Positions 61,544-64,000 of a stretch of DNA of 64,000 nucleotides are shown here, piece after piece. Numbering within the stretch: the first letter of the stretch is position 1; every line of letters starts with the position of its first letter. The notes under the pieces are model-generated. The model saw only the letters and a program-made list of their open reading frames with translations. It was not told the origin of the DNA and did no database searches. Position numbers and translations under genes: made by a program. The stretch comes from Sphingobacterium sp. SGR-19 (GTDB lineage Bacteria > Bacteroidota > Bacteroidia > Sphingobacteriales > Sphingobacteriaceae): assembly GCF_011043555.1 (NCBI RefSeq), contig NZ_JAAKGS010000004.1:1-64000 (forward strand), given 5' to 3'.

Positions 61544-61595
61544 AAATGGGGACTTTGCCTTTTTTAGAGACTTTCACTGTTTTGTTTCTGTGTAA

Positions 61596-63074
61596 TTACT
61601 CTTTCACTAAACTGTTCAGGTACACTTCCAAGTTGGTATAACCCGCTTTGTTCAATGTTACGGTATTGCCGTCGGAAGCATCATTTGGATTCAACTCGTT
61701 TGAATTTTCCCACCAGTCGGGTATACCATCGTCGTCAGAATCTCTCAGCAATTCGGGGTTAACACCACTGTCGCTCAAATCGGGCCACGCACTTTCTGCG
61801 TTCGAAGACTTTACATCATGAGGAACGTCTATGAGTCCGGGATAATTCTTAGCGTCAGAAGAAATACTGCCAAAGTAAGTCGCTATTCCTTTTTTCGTTT
61901 CTTCAACGATGCGTGCATCAATGATGTCGCGCTGTTTTGAACACCCTGCATGTTGCAAAACTAAATGATACGCTTCCTGAGCCGTGTGGGTGGTAATAAC
62001 GTCGGTTTCCAACGGGGAGGAAAGGCGCATCTCTTTTTTCACTTGTTCCGTAAACGTGTTATCATTGTTATCCGCAATTTGCGCGTAGATTCCTTTTGGC
62101 CAGTTATTTTTTGTTGTTTCTTTATCTCCTTCTACCACGTTTCCGTCTACATAAAAACGCCCCCAAACATGTTCCATGGGTTTCCATGCGTTGGGTTGAC
62201 CGTTCTTTCCGGTTACATATTCGGAAGTACGGACGCCGATCGCAGCAATACGGTAGCGGACGCGACTGTTCTTCGGTGTTGCCGGACCGGGCTTGTAATA
62301 ATTGTTGACAATGTTCACGTGCATTCCTTCCCCACCGTAACATCCGGCTCCCGCCCAGTTATAAAACACATTGTTGCGCATATCCACATATTCCCGTTCC
62401 TGCGTCGAAACATGAGGACCCAAACGCGGCATACGGCTTTCGTGATGCGCCATCAGATTATGATGAAAGGAAGACCGGTGTCCGCCTACAATGGCTCCAT
62501 AACCGTGTTTTCCCTTCGCATGTCCGGCTGTACGAAGGCTTTCCGAAATCAGGCACCATTGTACCGTTACGTTTTCGCCGCCATAGAATGTACAGGTTTC
62601 ATCAACCGACCAGCTGATGGAACAATGGTCGATGATGACATTCCGGTTTTTTGAACCTCCTAATCCGTCCGGCTCTCCATCTCCCTCATTACCCACGCGA
62701 AAACGCACGTAACGAATAATCACGTTATCTGCGTTAACGGATACCGGATGGCGTGCTATACAAATCCCCTGTCCGGGTGCTGTTTGTCCGGCAATGGTCA
62801 GATTGCCGTTGACGATATTAAGGCGGCTGTTGAGGAAAATAGTTCCCGCTACATCAAATACCACCGTGCGTACGTCCTGCTGAGAGACAGCATGGCGGAA
62901 TGTACCCGGTTCGTTACTGTCTTCCAACGTGGTTACATGATATACCGTTCCTCCACGTCCACCGGTAGCATAGCGTCCAAAACCTTCGGCTCCCGGAAAA
63001 GCGGGAATGTGATGCTGTGCAAATCCTGATACAACGGAAAAAACAGACAGTAACAAAATAAGAATACTTTTCAT
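61596..63074 (-). CDS. Pectate lyase, family PL1
   Basis: A 492-residue secreted beta-helix lyase cleaving polygalacturonate. The start at 63074 gives the signal peptide KSILILLLSVFSVVSGFAQ; the longer frame to 63113 adds a non-signal leader. The PL1 opening FPGAEGFGRYATGGRGGTVY is followed by IRYVRFRVG, the calcium-site segment NVIIDHCSISWSVDETCTFY and HHNLMAHHESRMPRLG. Near the C terminus DSDDDGIPDWWE resembles a calcium-binding thrombospondin type-3-like motif. It is encoded after the DUF1593-type gene (27 bases apart) on the minus strand, convergent to GH95. Confidence 0.93.
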   Translation of the reverse strand: MKSILILLLSVFSVVSGFAQHHIPAFPGAEGFGRYATGGRGGTVYHVTTLEDSNEPGTFRHAVSQQDVRTVVFDVAGTIFLNSRLNIVNGNLTIAGQTAPGQGICIARHPVSVNADNVIIRYVRFRVGNEGDGEPDGLGGSKNRNVIIDHCSISWSVDETCTFYGGENVTVQWCLISESLRTAGHAKGKHGYGAIVGGHRSSFHHNLMAHHESRMPRLGPHVSTQEREYVDMRNNVFYNWAGAGCYGGEGMHVNIVNNYYKPGPATPKNSRVRYRIAAIGVRTSEYVTGKNGQPNAWKPMEHVWGRFYVDGNVVEGDKETTKNNWPKGIYAQIADNNDNTFTEQVKKEMRLSSPLETDVITTHTAQEAYHLVLQHAGCSKQRDIIDARIVEETKKGIATYFGSISSDAKNYPGLIDVPHDVKSSNAESAWPDLSDSGVNPELLRDSDDDGIPDWWENSNELNPNDASDGNTVTLNKAGYTNLEVYLNSLVKE

Positions 63075-63100
63075 GTTGTTATGATTTTTATTTATTCCTA

Positions 63101-64000
63101 TCATCGAAGCCAATCCCAGCGTTTAGCCCAATCTCTCATGACATTAGTACGCCATTTAGATACCGTTTTGAAGCCGTGCAAGTTTTTATCGAATAACGAT
63201 GCATCGCTTTTATCTGTAAACCAGTTGTCCCCCAACTTGTAATCTGTTTCACGGGTTTTGCCTGGCCACACATTCTCAATGGTGATCTCACCGTTCTGCT
63301 CCGGGAAACCCGGAATGTCCGAAACGATGGTATACGGCATTGTTCCAAGCGCATAGGTCGCATGTCTTATTGCATAAATTCCGTCTCCTAAATAAAATCC
63401 ACCCCAGGTTTGCTTATTAATCGTCATGTGCATGCAAATCGAATCGGATGGAATGTCTATTTTGGGACCTTTCACACGAAATTCCATGATGGAGTAAATC
63501 TGAACAGTATCCTGCGCTGTTGTTGGTCGGTCGAATATAATCTGTGGGCTGTGCGTGAATTTTACAAAGCTACCACCCCATGATTCTTTTGTCGGATCAT
63601 TCGGATCGCCGTCCATCGTATAAAGCAAAGATGGCGTATCTCCCAGTTTCATATTCCCGCCCAGGTAACTTTTAAAGTCTTCGCCCAGATTGCCAGCACC
63701 ACCGATAAATGCATCGTAGTATTTCCCGTTAAATTCATCCATTTGCTTGTAGTTGGCAATGAATCCACGGTAGGAAGCATTATTCTCAATGAACCAAAGG
63801 CTTGGAAAATTCTCCACAATGTAAGCATAACTGTTAGTGCTCCACTTTTTATTCGGACCACCAATCCAGTATATTTTTATTTTGTCCTGGATATCGGGTG
63901 CATCGTGCAATGCTTGGGCCACATCATCTAAGCCGCCCCACACAAGGATCCATAGCGGTTGCTCACTTGCTTTCCGGGCACATTTGATGATCCAGTCCGA
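63101..64000 (-). CDS. DUF1593 (nucleoside-hydrolase-like) protein, 5' end beyond window
   Basis: The C-terminal 299 or so residues of a protein whose frame stays open to the window edge; the first visible codons read SDWIIKCARKASEQPLWILV. The pattern WILVWGGLDDVAQAL, then KIKIYWIGGPNKKWSTN and FIGGAGNLGEDFKSYLGG, matches the DUF1593/Sde182-type family with an alpha/beta fold related to nucleoside hydrolases. Later segments (WPGKTRETDYKLGDNWFTD) fit its C-terminal part. Members are exported and often encoded in polysaccharide loci, but their substrate is not established. The gene stops 27 bases before PL1 and is presumably co-transcribed with it. Confidence 0.85.
   Translation of the reverse strand, partial: SDWIIKCARKASEQPLWILVWGGLDDVAQALHDAPDIQDKIKIYWIGGPNKKWSTNSYAYIVENFPSLWFIENNASYRGFIANYKQMDEFNGKYYDAFIGGAGNLGEDFKSYLGGNMKLGDTPSLLYTMDGDPNDPTKESWGGSFVKFTHSPQIIFDRPTTAQDTVQIYSIMEFRVKGPKIDIPSDSICMHMTINKQTWGGFYLGDGIYAIRHATYALGTMPYTIVSDIPGFPEQNGEITIENVWPGKTRETDYKLGDNWFTDKSDASLFDKNLHGFKTVSKWRTNVMRDWAKRWDWLR

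Larger units (their letters stand above)
61147..61595. other. Unexplained repeat-word-rich intergenic region
   Basis: A 449-base stretch between convergent GH95 and PL1 with sequence texture unlike its neighbours. The word GACAT or its complement ATGTC occurs ten times (61157, 61198, 61267, 61300, 61351, 61372, 61414, 61426, 61477, 61489), where under one is expected by chance. A run ACAT-C/T-GTCG recurs at 61352, 61415 and 61500. It also holds a duplicated 14-mer, a 29-bp palindrome and a CCTGCAC/GTGCAGG hairpin. An open frame at 61315-61641 overlaps PL1 and translates repeated DIVV-like words. I see no family likeness and do not call it a gene. Confidence 0.7.

Noticed and set aside
61315..61641. 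108-codon open frame in the word-rich intergenic region
   Set aside because: It overlaps the end of PL1, has no ribosome site, and its repeated DIVV-like words mirror the DNA word repeats. I list the DNA as the feature instead.

Overview
The window is a chromosomal stretch of a Bacteroidota bacterium, most likely a Sphingobacteriaceae-type soil or plant-associated genus. Support comes from the SusC/SusD pairs, a hybrid two-component regulator, promoters with the TAnnTTTG -7 element, the A-rich leaders and the housekeeping neighbourhood (HU, TPR protein, 29-residue basic protein, RNase E/G). The genus is an inference. I found no IS element, integrase, CRISPR array, rRNA or origin. One tRNA is present.

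Layout. 1-2.2 kb: a BlaI/BlaR1-like repressor and membrane-protease pair with two operators over its promoter. 2.2-11.8 kb: mixed housekeeping genes (TRIC-type channel, peptide deformylase, Gfo/Idh/MocA oxidoreductase, MiaA, RNase E/G, a 29-residue basic protein, TPR protein, HU), a small secreted protein, and an AlkB/Ada alkylation-repair pair. 11.8-18.7 kb: a minus-strand efflux operon (TetR, TolC, HlyD, two ATPases, two ABC-2 permeases) resembling E. coli cecR-ybhGFSR. 18.8 kb: tRNA-Lys(CUU). 19.0-20.2 kb: an MFS transporter.

20.2-64 kb is a pectin-utilisation region. A minus-strand operon of about 12.6 kb runs from GH105 through PL10, UxaB, UxaA, UxaC, Eda, ExuT and a GapN-like dehydrogenase towards a LacI regulator. 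It covers extracellular attack on polygalacturonate, hexuronate import, and conversion of galacturonate or glucuronate to 2-keto-3-deoxygluconate, with Eda splitting the phosphorylated product. KdgK, KduI and KduD are not in the window. Upstream lie an MDR dehydrogenase and a CE12 esterase on the minus strand. On the plus strand follow GH43, CE8, CE12, SusC/SusD pair 1, an HTCS sensor-regulator, SusC/SusD pair 2, a beta-helix surface lipoprotein, a second CE8, GH28 and GH95. A convergent minus-strand PL1 and a DUF1593-type protein end the window; the latter runs off the edge.

Regulation visible in the DNA: three intergenic palindromes share a core (AACGTT-N-CCGG-N-AACGTT) at the head of the uronate operon, between CE12 and GH43, and ahead of SusC1, pointing to LacI-family control. 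A 13-bp direct repeat with 21-bp period lies ahead of SusC2 and may be the HTCS site. The TetR efflux system has two TTAATCA-N2-TGATTAA operators. The least explained DNA is the 449-bp convergent intergenic region 61147-61595. It carries ten GACAT/ATGTC words, a 29-bp palindrome and a duplicated 14-mer.
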